Shown here: piece by piece, positions 1 to 12,900 of the stretch | How the letters are laid out: each line of letters starts with the position of its first letter | Position numbering within the stretch: the stretch's first letter is position 1 | Origin: Numida meleagris | Lineage: Eukaryota; Chordata; Aves; Galliformes; Numididae | DNA: 64,000 bases | Direction of reading: 5' to 3' | Assembly (NCBI RefSeq): GCF_002078875.1 | Contig: NC_034414.1 | Location: 10,218,225-10,282,224, forward strand | Notes under the pieces: model-generated | Seen by the model: the letters and a program-made list of their open reading frames with translations, nothing else | Database searches by the model: none | What the model was told of the DNA's origin: nothing | Program-made: the position numbers and the translations under genes

Positions 1-500
1 GGCGTGCCCCGCGTCCGCCCGCGCTCCCCGTGGCCGGGGAGCGGCCGGGCGCCGGGTGCGGGGCTCCAACTCGGCAAAAGTGAGTACGAGGCGGGCGGGA
101 GGGAGCGCCTTCCTGCGCGGTTCCCCCGCGGGTTTCCCTCTGCCCTGTTCTCCGCTCTCCTTTGGACGTGGAGCCCCTACCCCGGGGAGGTGCGAGCCCG
201 CCCGCGGCGAAGCCGCCGGCAACCGGGGAGCGGGCGCGGGGCTCGAGCCCTTCCTGAGCGGCGGCCCTCGCCGCCCGGCCCCGGGAGCCGCTGCAGCCGC
301 CCCTCGGAGCCCTCCGAGTACGCGGGCGGAGCGCCGCTCGGGAGGCTGCGGTGCTGCAGCCGAACGCGTGCGTGGCGCAGAAGAGGGAGTGAACTTCCCC
401 GGCCCGGGAGAACGCCGAAGGACCCTCTCGTCCCGCCGCCCCGGGCGCGAAGGTAAAAGGGGGAAGCGGCCAGGAGGACGGCCAGGGTAATTCCTTGCGG
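1..500. promoter_or_regulatory. CpG island 1, possible distal LMO1 promoter / first exon
   Basis: The sequence is very GC-rich and dense in CpG, and the window edge cuts it, so the left limit is unknown. Good splice-donor matches occur on the + strand at 80 (AAAA|GTGAGT) and 453 (CGAAG|GTAAAA). No ATG followed by a short LMO1-like N terminus ending in a phase-1 donor was seen. It may be a non-coding first exon, or a coding alternative exon may lie left of the window. Mammalian LMO1 is known to use two alternative first exons that encode different short N termini. Long open frames here on both strands are a by-product of high GC. Confidence 0.55.
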
Positions 501-3249
501 CTGGGGAGCGGGGCTTGCCTCTCGGGGGTGGCCCTGCTCAGAACGGAGCTGTGCAAGTTTTGCTCGGATGTTGCACGGGGTGGGAGGGGAAAGGCTCTCA
601 TCCGTCGCTGTCCCCTGACCGTACCAGTGAGCGGGGCGATGGAGCACAGGTGGGCTGCAGGGAGCGGGGAGCCCTGCAGGGGCTCCTAACGGGGCTCTGG
701 GTTTGTCCAAGCGTCGCAGACGCACTCGTTAAACACGAGGAGCTCGGGGTTGGCGCTGTGAGGAGACGAAACCGGGTCCGCTGATATCCAGACAGTTCTC
801 AGCAGCCTCCTTGCAGGAGTCCTCGCGAGTGGCTGCATAGAAGGGAATAACGGTGGCAGAGCTAGATTAAATGAGTGCTGGGTGTGCCCGAAGGGAGTGC
901 AGCGGGCAGCAAACCCCGGAAGGGACGGATGCGGGGCAGCTGCAGCCAGGAACGCGCCAACATGCTGTTGGCCAGGCAGTTGTGCTCCAGGAGAAAGCAC
1001 ACTCACTTCTAAAAGTGCTGGGGAAACAGGGGCGGGAGATGGGGTGGAGAGAAGAAACTCTTTATGAAGAGCTCATTTTACCGTTACGCATTTATTGCTG
1101 CTCGATTCAAACGGGCTCCACGTGCCCGTCTGTGAGTGTTAAAAGTGGGTCTGCTTTGCTCCGGTAACTGGCTCTATATCTTGTCAGAGGCCAGTCTGAT
1201 TTCTGCCACCTAAAAATCGTGCTTCTGTGGCCAGCATCCAGTCCTCCCCACGGTTTGAGGAGGGTTTGCCGTATGGGGTTTTGGGGAATGTTTCTTTTGT
1301 GGTCCTTGCCTGCAAGGTGGGGTTCACAGCTGTTGCTCGGTGGAGAGGGCAGGCTATCAGAGATGGTTTCCCCACCACGCTGGTGCATCACGAGGATGCT
1401 GGCCGCCTGGTTGGCATGGTCTGCAGCACACTGCACTCCCAGGGCTGTGTGGCAACCTGTGCAGGGGCTCAGAGGCAGCTGCCCACTTGCCCAGCCTCTC
1501 GGTCCCATTGTAGCAGCGCTTTTGGGGCTCTGCAAGCCCTGGTGTGACACCCACATCACCCGTGGGGTCTGACAGCTGCTGTACAGCTTTGAGAGTGAAA
1601 GCTTTCCTTGGTGCCGAGAGAGGCAACAGAGGCACTAACACCTTGCTGTGATCTTCCCAGTTATCACTGAGGATGAAGGGGCAGAAAAAATAACAGCAAT
1701 AATAATGTTTTGGACCTGACGTGTCGTGGCATCGTGTCAAGTTGTGTCAGGGAGGTAATGTCGTTCCGTGTGTTTGAAGTGACACGATGTAACCTGACTG
1801 ATACGGCACGAGTCGATGTTAGAAAATACAGCCTTACCATTTGGCAAGTACCATCCCGAAATAAGAGCTGAGAGGAGAGAGATGGGGAAAGAAGAGAAAG
1901 GTGAAGAGCAAAAAAACTTCCTCTAGGTTGGCGTTGCAGTCGGTTCCCCCGCGTACATTGCTGCTGGGTTTGCTGTGGGCAAGTCAGCCTACGCAGCACG
2001 CGGCACGTTCGGGGATCTCAGGATAATGAGAGTTAAGATACTTCTCAAATACATAAATGTTTTGATTGCAAAGCCCAGATTTCTGCTTAAAAAAGTAAAC
2101 TGACATGAGGCATCGTGATTAATTCCGACAGATTGTGTTAATTGTAGTTGATTTTAATTGCGGCACAAGTGCGTTGGGGGTTAGAAAACTTTTTTATTGT
2201 TGGTGCGTTAAGTGAGTAAGCAGAGAAAGCTCTTAAAAATGCCCATTTTCAAAGAGAGTAATGCAGCTTCTGCGATCTTATGAAGCAGTGAGGGACTGAC
2301 ACATAAGAGATCTGCAGCGCTTCGGCGTACCGCTATCTGCATTCCGCCTGCCAGTTCGCTCTGCCACAGAAGTCAGCTGCAGTAGGCAGTGGCTAACTTT
2401 ATTTTTATCAGAAAACTGCCTTTTTTTTTTTTTTTTTTTGCAATTCCCCAATAGTGTAATTATCAATGTGCTATGTGTTTTAGGACAAGCGCGTCCTTTT
2501 TGAAGGCGATGGGATTGAAATGTGTGTGGACAGCGATGGAACGTCTTTGGAGCTCACGGTTCACTGATGGAGGCTGGTAGTGACATTAGAAGCATTAAAA
2601 CACTCCAAATATAGAACAGCCCACATTCTTGTTAGCTCGTGCCCGATGCTTTCAACTATTAGCCTTAATCTTTGAGTAAACTCTCCCCCTTTTTGGGCTG
2701 TGGTACTTCTTACAGGGCTTGGTGGTGGTGGTTGCACTCCCGTGCCAAAATACATGCCGGTATCACCAGGAGGCAGGATCTGTTCCCAGACCTGGATGGG
2801 ATCGGTTGGGTGCAGAAAGGGTGCGTTTACATCAGCTGCGTTCAAGGATTGTTGGGATCAAGCCTTTGGAATGAAGGGGAAGGAAATGCCACTTCAGCTG
2901 GGGATTAGGGATCTAACTAGCAATAGCACTGGGGATACGCAACCTGAGCCTGCTGACTGGAGCGCGTTGTACGGGTTGCGAAGGGGAGGACGTTAAAATA
3001 GGAATGAAGGCTTTCTGAGATGAAAAGCTGACCGAGGTGGTGCGGCTGGTGGCAGCGGAGCTCCTGACCCCGCAGTTGCGCGAGCGCGGTCGGGGTGACG
3101 GCTGCTGTGTGCGCTGGGGCTGAGAAGCGCAGGGCCCGCACTTGTTGCTTCACATTCGGTCGTCGATGGCATCTCTGACAGGTGGGGCGGACCTGTAGGG
3201 ACCGAGCGGATACATTCACTGTAATAGCGCCCTAGCAAAAGCGAAGCTG
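501..3249. other. Region between the two CpG islands; no gene seen
   Basis: The sequence is of mixed composition with no convincing coding exon on either strand. It contains a T19 homopolymer (2421-2439) and otherwise no recognised repeat. If the distal island is an LMO1 promoter, this stretch is the start of a longer first intron. Confidence 0.6.
2421..2439. repeat. Poly-T homopolymer (T19)
   Basis: Nineteen consecutive T between ACTGCC and GCAATT. No adjoining retrotransposon was recognised. Confidence 0.9.
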
Positions 3250-3990
3250 CGGTCCCCGGAGCGAGAGAGTTGCGAGCAGCAGGCTGCCACCGCGTACCGC
3301 CTCCTCTCGCCGGCCGACGTGCCCGTGCCCCCCGCTCTGCCCGAGGGAGCGGCGGCACCGAGCCTCGCGGGCCGCTCCCCGGGAGGCGCCGGGCCGGGCC
3401 GGGCCGAGGCGCGCGGTGCGTCCTGCAGGGGGCGCTGCCGCGCCGCATCCCGCCGCCGGGGGCGGGCGCCTTCCCTCCCCGCTGCGCTCGGGGCTGCGGG
3501 CCGGCCTGCCGCGGCGACGGGCACCGCGTTCGGCGCGAAGCCGAAGGGAAACGCTTCGTAAGGCTGAGAGCCGGGTCGTCGCGGCGGCAGGGGTTATGAG
3601 CCACGACCGGCAGTTACATTAAAATAGATTACGCGGTGTAAATTGAGCCTTTGAGGAGGTGAGAACCAAAGGAGCCGCTCCGATCGCCCTTCTTTCTAAA
3701 TTGCAGTTTTAGTTCCTCGCAGTTCTGCGGCGCAGAAGTAGGTGAGCCCGCAGTTGTACCCGCGGAGCGCTTTAACCCCTGAGCGCCGCTCTGCCGGAGC
3801 GCGATCTGGGTTTAGCGCCGGACGGACGGCAGTTCGAGCCCCGCGCCGCACGAGGACGCGCGGTCGCGGCTCCCCCGCTCCGGAGGTGCGCGCTGCCCGA
3901 GCGGAGCCCCGCGATGATGGTGCTGGAGCAGGACGACGGTAGGTGGGACGCGGCCGGGAACTGCGTGCCCTCGCGTGTCATCTCCTCTCG
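3250..3990. promoter_or_regulatory. LMO1: CpG island 2, proximal LMO1 promoter with 5'UTR
   Basis: CpG-dense sequence at 3255-3560 and 3720-3985 is separated by a more A/T-rich dip near 3605-3720. Exon 1 lies at its downstream end. No clear TATA box sits at a fixed distance from the ATG, which fits a CpG-island promoter. If transcription starts before 3596, the leader would carry a nine-codon upstream ORF at 3596-3622 (ATG to TAA). No other ATG occurs before the LMO1 start at 3914. Confidence 0.75.
3914..3938 (+). CDS. LMO1: LMO1 coding exon 1 (coding part)
   Basis: This is 25 coding bases: eight codons (MMVLEQDD) plus the first base of Gly9, followed by donor GTAGGT at 3939. It sits in the second CpG island. 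There are two tandem ATGs. The first (3914) has G at -3 and A at +4. The second (3917) has A at -3 and G at +4, the better Kozak context, so leaky scanning could give 155 residues. The joined codon GGT with exon 2 restores the GVPMLSVQ segment typical of LMO1. The exon is too short to find by ORF length and was found by matching phase and family N terminus. The transcription start was not determined. Confidence 0.92.
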
Positions 3991-6900
3991 GCGCGACCTG
4001 AGGGTTTACCCCGCGCTCTGTGTGCCGGAGGAGCTTAATTCTTATTTTTATTGTTACGTCTGTTAAGATTTTTCTTCCTACAACTCACTCTAATACATCC
4101 ATTTTAGCCCGTTTATTTTAACAGCTCTCATTGTAAACCTAATGTTGAGATGTTTTCCTTCCCGCTGCATGTCATTTGGGTCTCCTTAATGTATGCCTTT
4201 AATATCTATTTCTCGCAGCTTTTCTCCGTAGCTCTAACCGTGCTGATGATAAGCTAATAAGCTGCTCCGGCAGAAAAGCGGTGCCTTATTCTGAGGACGC
4301 ACTCCCCGCTCTAAATGGAGCTTTGCTGGGAGGTGGTTGAATGAATGAAGCGGAAGTAGACCTGACTTATTTTAGGACTTTGCAAACACTCGCTCGTTTA
4401 GGAGCAGCCCTTGCTGTGGATGGCCGAGGGCTGTGCGCTGATGCTGGCAGGCTGTGCTCGGTGGTACTGAACCTGACTGCCTGCTCACCAGCTGTGCCTG
4501 GATGGATGCAGTAAGTCCGATCACAACTTCTCCATGAGGTTCTGCTGTGTTGCAGCTCGGGACTTCCCTTATAACTTGCACGATGCGAGCAAAGAAAGAT
4601 TGAAACACAGGAAGCCTTCCGTAGCCATCCCAATGGACTTCCCACGCTGGCACTGCTGCTTGCCTTGGCGCTTTGTGTAGCGAAGGCAAGAGCTGCGTCG
4701 TAACGCCCAGCACACCGCTGTAGCCATCATCTCAGTGCTCCATTTCACCTTCGTAAGCGGGTGAGGGGCTGTGCGATGGCTCTGTTGCTGGATTCTCTGC
4801 TTTTTATTTTTATAGAATTCTCTTTCCATGATTAGAAAATAAAACTAATCGGCATTTGGAAGTAGGAGAAAATAGCGAACGCTTACAGGCTGTAGGCAGG
4901 AAGCAGCTTTTCACAGGGACCCAAAGTGCTTGGAGACAATGGAACGTTCTGGCAGTAGGGTGGATGTTACTCAAATATATGTGTTACTTTAAAAAATATA
5001 TATATTTGAGGAAAATAACTTGCAATTCAAAGCTTCTTGCTTTCCTGTGTGGTAATCGTGCATTGTGAACAGTGCTGAAAGCTTCCCTGTTGATAGGTTG
5101 GAGCAATATAATTTTTATTCCCCAACACCCATCTATTTTCTGGTGTTTCAAAACCAAATTAATACTGTACTGGACCACAATCAAGAAGACTTGACCATAA
5201 TGGTAGCACGCTCACTTTTAACCAATCTTGGACTGAAGCTCCTCTCTTTCCCCACACGGTGCCTCAAGAAATACTATGGGGGAATACTGTGCTTTGCATC
5301 TAGCATTTAGAGGTCCTTCATCTCATGCCACCTTTGATTTCTGAAATGATTCCGTGTACTGACGTGCATAGAATTTGAGTCTTGTTTTTGGGATGGAGTG
5401 TGGATTTTTCTCATTCGGATGTGAAGTGCTTTGGACAATGGACACAATGTAAATGGGCTTGGACATTACGCACTCAACGTTTGTGACCAAGCAGAAATGC
5501 ATCATTGTCAGTGTCCTCTTTAAGCAGATTCTGATCAAATGTTGACTCAGTGTAGACCAGTGTGGGGCTCGGCGCCCACACGTAAGTTCTCTTGCCCTTC
5601 TGAAGTGATTCTGCTCTAATGAAGTCGGCATCCTAAAACAGTGAAGTAATCTTCAGGTGAAAACACGTAAAATCCCTGTCTTAATTTCTATTCAGATCTC
5701 GTAAGTCTCTTTGTTAACACAGGAGAACTTTGAAAAAAAGGGGTGGATGTGAAGCATCTGTTACACATCTTCTAGATCAGCTTTGCAGTTGACTGGACTG
5801 CGGATAAAAGACATGCTAAGTGGTTGAGCATTGCTTATGCTGGGAAAACAAATGGAGCTAACAGGGTTTCAAAGGCTTTGAAGCAGTGTCGCTCTCAGAG
5901 GTGTTCGGTTGTTTTCTTTGGCAATACAAGTTGAAGCAAGCTAGTTTACTTTATTGGAGGCGTAAGGCTACTCTTGTAACCTTCCTCTGACTAAGATGAA
6001 TTTGGCTGGCTGACCTTATTTCTTACTGGACCACACGTGTTGTGCTGAGCTTGGCTTTTTTTTCTTTTCTTTTTTTTTTTTTTTGCTTTTTTTCCCCCTT
6101 CTTAGGGCTCATCTCTTTTAAAGGATGGCGGCGTTTTCCATATTTTGTTAAATCTTCCTTTTCAATTTGTGTTTCCCTATAGAGTTGTGTTCTGCTATGA
6201 TGGAGCAATGCAAATCAAGTAGAATAGCCCAAATTAATTCTTCACATTGGCGGCAGTGTGATTGCCTGCATGGAATCAATAATGCGTCGTGGAGGGATCA
6301 AATTTTTGAGTATAATGTGTGAATAATGCTTGACACAAAACAAAAATTCAGTCATCATAATAGCAATTAGGAAAAAGCTGCAGCTTATCCCAGCTGTAAT
6401 CTCTGCTAACAATGAAGCACAGCCTGGTAATCAGCATGTATGGTATGAAACGCACTAATAGAAATCACGGTTCTTTGTTATGTGTGGGGAGGGTGAAAGT
6501 TTCCTTTTAGCTAACTTGTACTGTGTTAACTAGACATCGTATCCTTGAACCAAATTATTGACTCTGTGTGCACTTGTAAAAGCTCTGATCAGCTGCGCAT
6601 TTGTCCCAGTGCTTGCATAGATGTTAGCACCCCAAATCATGGGTCCTTTGTGTTTTAAAGTAGAACTCTGATTAAATAGACTACAAGAGTAAACGACATT
6701 GGAAGGGACGTATGCCAGTACACAAACCTTAGTTTTTATTAAAAAAAATAAAAAATATATAAAATCCGTAGCTCTTTAAAAATTAAAAGAAAAATATGAA
6801 TGCCCAGTGGTGGAGTGGTCCGGGGTTGGAGAACCTCCCTAGGTTGATGGGAGGTATTTAGGGCAGTGAATGTTAGGTAATTTGAAGCTGGATTAGTAGC

Positions 6901-9900
6901 AGCAGTTGGGTTCCCTGTTGCGTAAGAGCCCATCTCACCCTGCTCAGGAGGAAAGAAAAGCAGCATTTTGAAGTTAGAAAAGCAGTCAAATTGATTGTGT
7001 AATGGCAGGCCACGAGTGCGGTGAAAGAACACAGTGCCCTAGCCAAGGAGCAGGGCTGTGGGCTGGCCTCGGGAGCGTGCCCACGGCCAGCTTTGTGTGC
7101 GTGCACATGGACAGGTGGGCATGGAGGGAGACCTGCCACCAGCCAGACAGGCCCTGGAGATTTGCTTCTGTTGGTAACGATCATTACATGTGCAAAAGGA
7201 AGGCAAGTACTGGTTGCCCAGAAGCCTCTTGAAAATAGCACTGCATTTGACAGAGAGTTCTATGTGCAGCTGGTATTTTTTGTTTTCTCTTTAAAGCACC
7301 TTTCTCACACCTACCTACTGAAGAATCATGCAAAGAGAGAGGAGGAGAAGTGGCAGTGTGGCTGTGTTTTCCCTCCCGTAAGATGGAATTCAGTTTTTCT
7401 GTTGTCAAATACTCCCAGCTGGTTTTGTGTTTCTGTCTTCTGCACTTGTCTAAGATGTTCTCTGTGGTCCATCATTGTCTAGCTTCCCATTTATAAAGAA
7501 ATACTGTGGACCTTCCCAGGGACCGGCTTATTTGAAGAATGGTTGATGCAGGTCACTGAAGACCCTGTATTTCCCCGTTTAGTTGGGTTACCCCATGATT
7601 TGCTGAGGCAGCGATCTTGGCACATGTGGTCTTGGTGTAATTTCAGAGGTTTGGTCTGTCTAGTTTTGTGATTAAAATGCACAGCAGTAGATTCATATAT
7701 TTACGAAGAAACAACAGAAGGTTGTAAAAGCAGGAATCTGAAGAAGACCAGAGCACACTTGGCAGCAGGGTGAACCACGTGAGACTTGGTTTCCAGAAAG
7801 GACTAAGGGGGAAGAGAAATTGTGAATGCTTCTCCAAACATGATCAAGGGGGGAGCTGGAGGTAGTCAAGGTAGCCTTCCCCAGGGGCCCTCTGCACTTG
7901 AACGTGACATACAGAGGCATAAGCAACTGTGAGACAGTGAATTGCTTAAACCTTTTCAGGAAATGAAAGGTACTGTAGTTGGAGCACTGAAAACCTAGAT
8001 CTCTATTTAATGAAAACTAGTTACTCTTCCTATGAGAAGAAGATGGGTGAAAGGAGTTAGCAGTCCTAATAGGAGCACGCTGCTCCGCGTAGGTGTATTG
8101 CTGCCAGGCAATCAAATATTTTAGTATCTGCCTCGATGAGATAGCTGAAAGATCAGGGTAGGCATCTTTATAGGGGATCATCATTCTTCATTCCCAGATG
8201 CCGGTGAGACATGCTGGTTGTCTGGTTGACGTACGTGCTAAAACAGCGTATGAATGTTTTTCAGCCTGGGTAATATGGCAGAAGAAGCTGATTCTTGGAA
8301 ATTAGTAGCACTATAATTTTGGTTTAATATAGTAGAAAGGATGCTTGATACCCTGGCAGCAGAAAGTAATTTGTCTTCTTTGGAGTTGGTGTTAAATTTT
8401 ATTATCTTTAATAGATACAACATGAACGTGTCAGCCTGTTTGTCATAGCCATCCTGAAAATACTCTCTTATGGTGGAATCTTTGGAAAAATTCCTTTTAA
8501 GAGCAGTGCATTATTAATAAAGTAATCCATTAGGTCTGGTGATAAAGGGTCACAGCAGTGTCTGAGATATGTTTCTTAAATGGTTAAGAAATTTATCATG
8601 GTTGGAGGATTAATTGATTTCATTTGGAGGCTTTCTTGAGGTTTTCAGGCTTTTTGTTCGGATATAGTTTAATTTTATCCACAAATGTGCTTGCTGCTCC
8701 AAGTTTTGCTTCCCTGTCATTGGCACGAACTGTTCTGTTCCTGCTAAAGGCAAACTGTTCTTACAGCACTATGACCAATTGCATCTGTGAGAAGTCTTAC
8801 TTAGGTAAAGAACATGAAAGTTTATGGCAAATAAGGTGTTTTACTTGAAATCAATTCGGAATCAGAATAATGGTATCAAGCATTAAGCGTTGAGATGGAA
8901 GAATAAAAAAGGCGCTGCAGATGCTGCTAAATGCTGAACTATAAAACTCTAATGGGTCTATATCTTTTTAAAATTGGGCAGAACTGTCATCATTTAGAAT
9001 ACATAGACATTGTTTTAAGCCGTATAGGAGTCGCTGCCCCCAACTTCAGTAATGTGCGTAACTGTTGCCAGGGAATGATTTATTCAGTGAATGTAGAGCC
9101 TATTCACTGAAGACTTGGGGGCGGACGGAAGGGCGACTTAAAATGAAAGTTGCTCACTATTAGATTAACATAATTAAACCTGTGGATGGTCTGAGATCAA
9201 TTCACTGCAGCTACTGTTTTTAATTCTGGGTGTGTAAGCGTGTGTGTGTATGTTTTCTCTGTTCTCCAACAGGACGACTCCCGAGCCTAAGTTTCCAGGA
9301 GTGATGTTGGGTGCTATCTGTGCAAGCAGATGCTCGGCTCTCCTTTCCAGTGAATGTTCTCGCAAACTAGTTTCTTCACACACTGCACATCAAAGCAGAT
9401 AATGGAGGCTGTTGTCCAAATTTAGAGGGCTTTTAAATTTCGTTGAATATTTGAGTTCTTTTTTTTTTCCAGCGTTCAGAGTTCCTTGCATGCTAATCGA
9501 GCTCTGAAAGGGTGATTTGGGCGGTGAAAGTAATGTTTGCCTTCTTTTTAAACTATTGATTTTGACAGTTATGTTTTTTCTTAAAGAAAAAGTGGATGAC
9601 TGTTGCATATTCATGACTGAACTGCAGAGAACTTGGACCAGAATTAAACAATTAACCCTCTCGCCAATGTAAACATCCATTTGAGTGGAAGCCAGGGATG
9701 TTCCTACTCATTTTATTATGGATCTGAGATACAGAAATGTATTCTGGAGGACTGTGTTTCTAATAAATAAAAAGGCATAATGAGAATGTAACTGGGAAGG
9801 AAGACAAAAGCAGCCATGCTTTAAATTGTTAATGATGGTGCCAGTGGCTGCAGCTTTACCACAGCTGTTTAAATTGATCAGCTAGTGAAAATGTTTTGTT

Positions 9901-12900
9901 TTGGCATTTTCCCTGCATGTGCAAGTCTTTCAGGGGGACTTCTGGAAGCTTTTCAAAGGAGAATCATGATCTTTTTCAGACCAGACGTAAAGCAGCAGAG
10001 TTTCCGGTGTTTTGGAATCCAGTATGTAAGAGTGCAATTCAGTTTTTCTTTTGTGAGGTTCTTGGCTGATTGCTTCCCCTAGATCCCCTTTACCCCTCTG
10101 TTCATTCCATTCCTCCTCCAAAAGCACTGCGCATCACTCCCTGCCCCAGGAGAGGCAGCAGCAGCACGCTCCTGCCATCCTTTCCTCCCGTCTCCTCACT
10201 TTCTGCTGCTGAGCTTGATCAGAAGAGCAGCAAGGAGCGATGTCAATTTGCTATGCATCTTTTGGTCAAGCAACCAGTGTGAAATTGTTCTGCAAAAGGT
10301 GCTTTGTCAGAGGGTGCGTGCTCCTGATTTGTTTCCTGGTTGGCTCTACCTAGCGCTGACGTGAGTTAACCAACATCTCTGTGATGCTCGTGTCGTTCCC
10401 TGCTGTTCCGGAGAGATGGGTGTACATTTCTAAAGGACATAATCTTTTCAAGTCAGTGGTAGGGCAGGGCGTTACTTTCCGTGCAGGAGGTGGAGGGCTG
10501 CCATGACCTGCTGCTTGGGACACTGTGTGCAGCCCCTCCCTGGCACGCTCAGCAGCTGGTGACTCGTGGATAGGCCGTGCCGTGGAGAACGTTGAGCAAC
10601 TTGGGTTCTGCCTGCTGTGCTTGCCGTGGGGGTGGGTATCGAGCATTATTCAGAATCCATTATATGTTTGTCTTTATCCTCCTTTGTAGAAAATGATTTC
10701 TGTAAGTACCCTGTTATGGTTATGAAAGCCCAAACCAAGCATCAGTCTCAAACCCTTTGACCTGTCTGCACAGGATGGAGATCTGTTTTGAAAAGAACTC
10801 CTTTATATCTGTTTTTACGCCGTGCCCTTCCATTCATTTGCCTATACAAAGCAATAAAGGGTAAAACTAAAGTAACATAAATTGGTCTGTCTTCCTGAAT
10901 CCATGTCTCGCTAATGTACCCAGATTAACTCAACTGTAAATTGTCTCCTTTGGATGTCGTGTCTTGCTAAAAGTTTCCTATATGATTCATGATTTGGATT
11001 GCTTTTAACAGCTATTGGCTAAGCAATATGGTAAATGTACAAGGTGATGCAATTGGCATTAGTGAGAGGATGCACAGGAGCATGTAATGCAGTCAATACT
11101 ACATTAACTACTGATGCCCAATTACAGAAACTGGAAGAGTGGCTTTTAGGAGCATTAGGACTTGCAGAAGAGCTGAGATCACCTGCCGCTCCTTGCCTAA
11201 AAGCTTCACCCTTTATGCGCTGGGATCAAAGCAAGCATTTAGTTGCAATTTTGTCATGTATAACAACGAAGGTATTTTTCCCTCTTTCTTTCCCAAAAAG
11301 TGTCACGCCGATGCTTTTAGCACATGTAAAATCCTGTCTCCATCTTTCAAGATTCCCTTTCCCTCTCCTGGGGCAAGGCTTTATTAGAATAAAAACTCCG
11401 TAGCCGCCCCAGAAGCTTGCTGCTTCCGCTGATTTTCTTCCAAAGAGTTTCTCGGTGCGGTTCAGGGTGTCCTATTGCAGCGTGTCAGACGAGGCTCCCC
11501 TTCGCTCTCCCAGCTCCTTCCCTTTCCTAATCTCCGTTTGATTGTGTGTGACCTCAGCTGGTTTGAAGTCTCTACCTAGAGTGTTTTAAAATACAACCAG
11601 ATACCACAGAAAACAGGATATTTGAGTGTGTGACCTCTCTGCAGGCCACGCTCAGATTAAGCACACATTGTTTCCACCGTTGCTTTTAGAGCCCGTTGGC
11701 AGTGGATGGCAGAGGGCCACATTATGCAGAGAGGCAGTGCGTTCTTGTAGGTTGAGCTGAATGGGATCACAGCTTTGTTTCTCCGCAAGCTGTCCCAGGC
11801 CAAACGCCCTTGAGCACCTCTGCGTTTAGGCGGTGTTTTCTGTGTTGCTTTGACCGGAGGGAGCGTGTCGGTGCGCACGAGGCGGGAGGTCTGGGCGCTG
11901 CCGTTCCCCTTCTCCCCGTTGTGTTTTTCCAGGGAACCTAAGCTGGAATGTAGGGAGCTCAGACTGAACAAGGTTTTGAGTCAGTCTCTCTCATTCCCTT
12001 ATCTCTCTTTAATTTGGATCAAATAAAACACCCAGGCCCGCATAATAAGGCTCCCTTAAAAAAAAACCGCGTGCGTGCGTACAATCGATCCATCGACTGG
12101 TCTTTTTGGGGGCTTTTAGGCATTCAGTCTAAGTGGGCTGCTCAGTGAAATTTGTACATTCATAAAATAGCTGATTGAAAAGCAATATTTCAGATAAATA
12201 CAAGCCAGCGATCTATCAGCAGTTGTAATAAAAGCTGGGCTTCAGGCTGTGATTTTATTTTGAAATAATAAGAATTGCTTTATTCTTTTTACTTGAGTTA
12301 CCATGGTAATTCTGTCGTGTAGCGGTGTTATATTGATTTAGAAAGTGGACAGTAATATTTCTTTTGTGTTATTCTGTTTCTAGGGGTTGATTTCTAATTT
12401 CCACTTGGAGATTACTTTTATAAATTTCTTAAGTCCTTCCACTTTTTTCTCTAGCAGTGTAATTTTCCTCTCACACATTGCTATTTTCTGAGCTTATTGG
12501 TTTGCTCTTATTTTAAATTAAACTTGCTGGTTTCAAATATTGAAATGACATCTTTGTCTGTGTCTGTACTTTGGTTTAGCAAAATATTACAGTCTGCTGT
12601 TTTATGCTTAATAATTTAAGGGAAGCTTTATGTCTGCCATCGGCGCTAGTTGGTAACTTACGACTGAACCAACACGGGGCTTAAACCTCTGATGCTTTAA
12701 TAACGCGTAATGGTGCTTCCACCCTGCGCACCTCTTCTATTTTAATCCTCCCTGGCGAGGCGGTGCCTCTCCTCGCTGCCCTCCTTGCCTGCACGGCTGA
12801 GGAGCGTCAGGTTCCGTGAGAGCAAAACTTGGGTGGGCAGACGTGTGTGCACATAGACGGCAGTGGACAAAAAGTAACGAGCCGCTCAGCTCCATGCTAC

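Noticed and set aside
1..800. Long open frames on both strands in CpG island 1 (144-182 codons)
   Set aside because: GC-rich DNA has few stop codons. The frames overlap each other on both strands, are Arg/Pro/Gly/Ala-rich and show no domain.
2993..3604. 203-codon minus-strand frame over CpG island 2
   Set aside because: Low-complexity Arg/Ala/Pro/Gly composition, explained by the CpG island. No recognisable family.
11035..11403. 122-codon plus-strand frame in intron 1
   Set aside because: No recognisable domain or splice context. Length is ordinary for chance.
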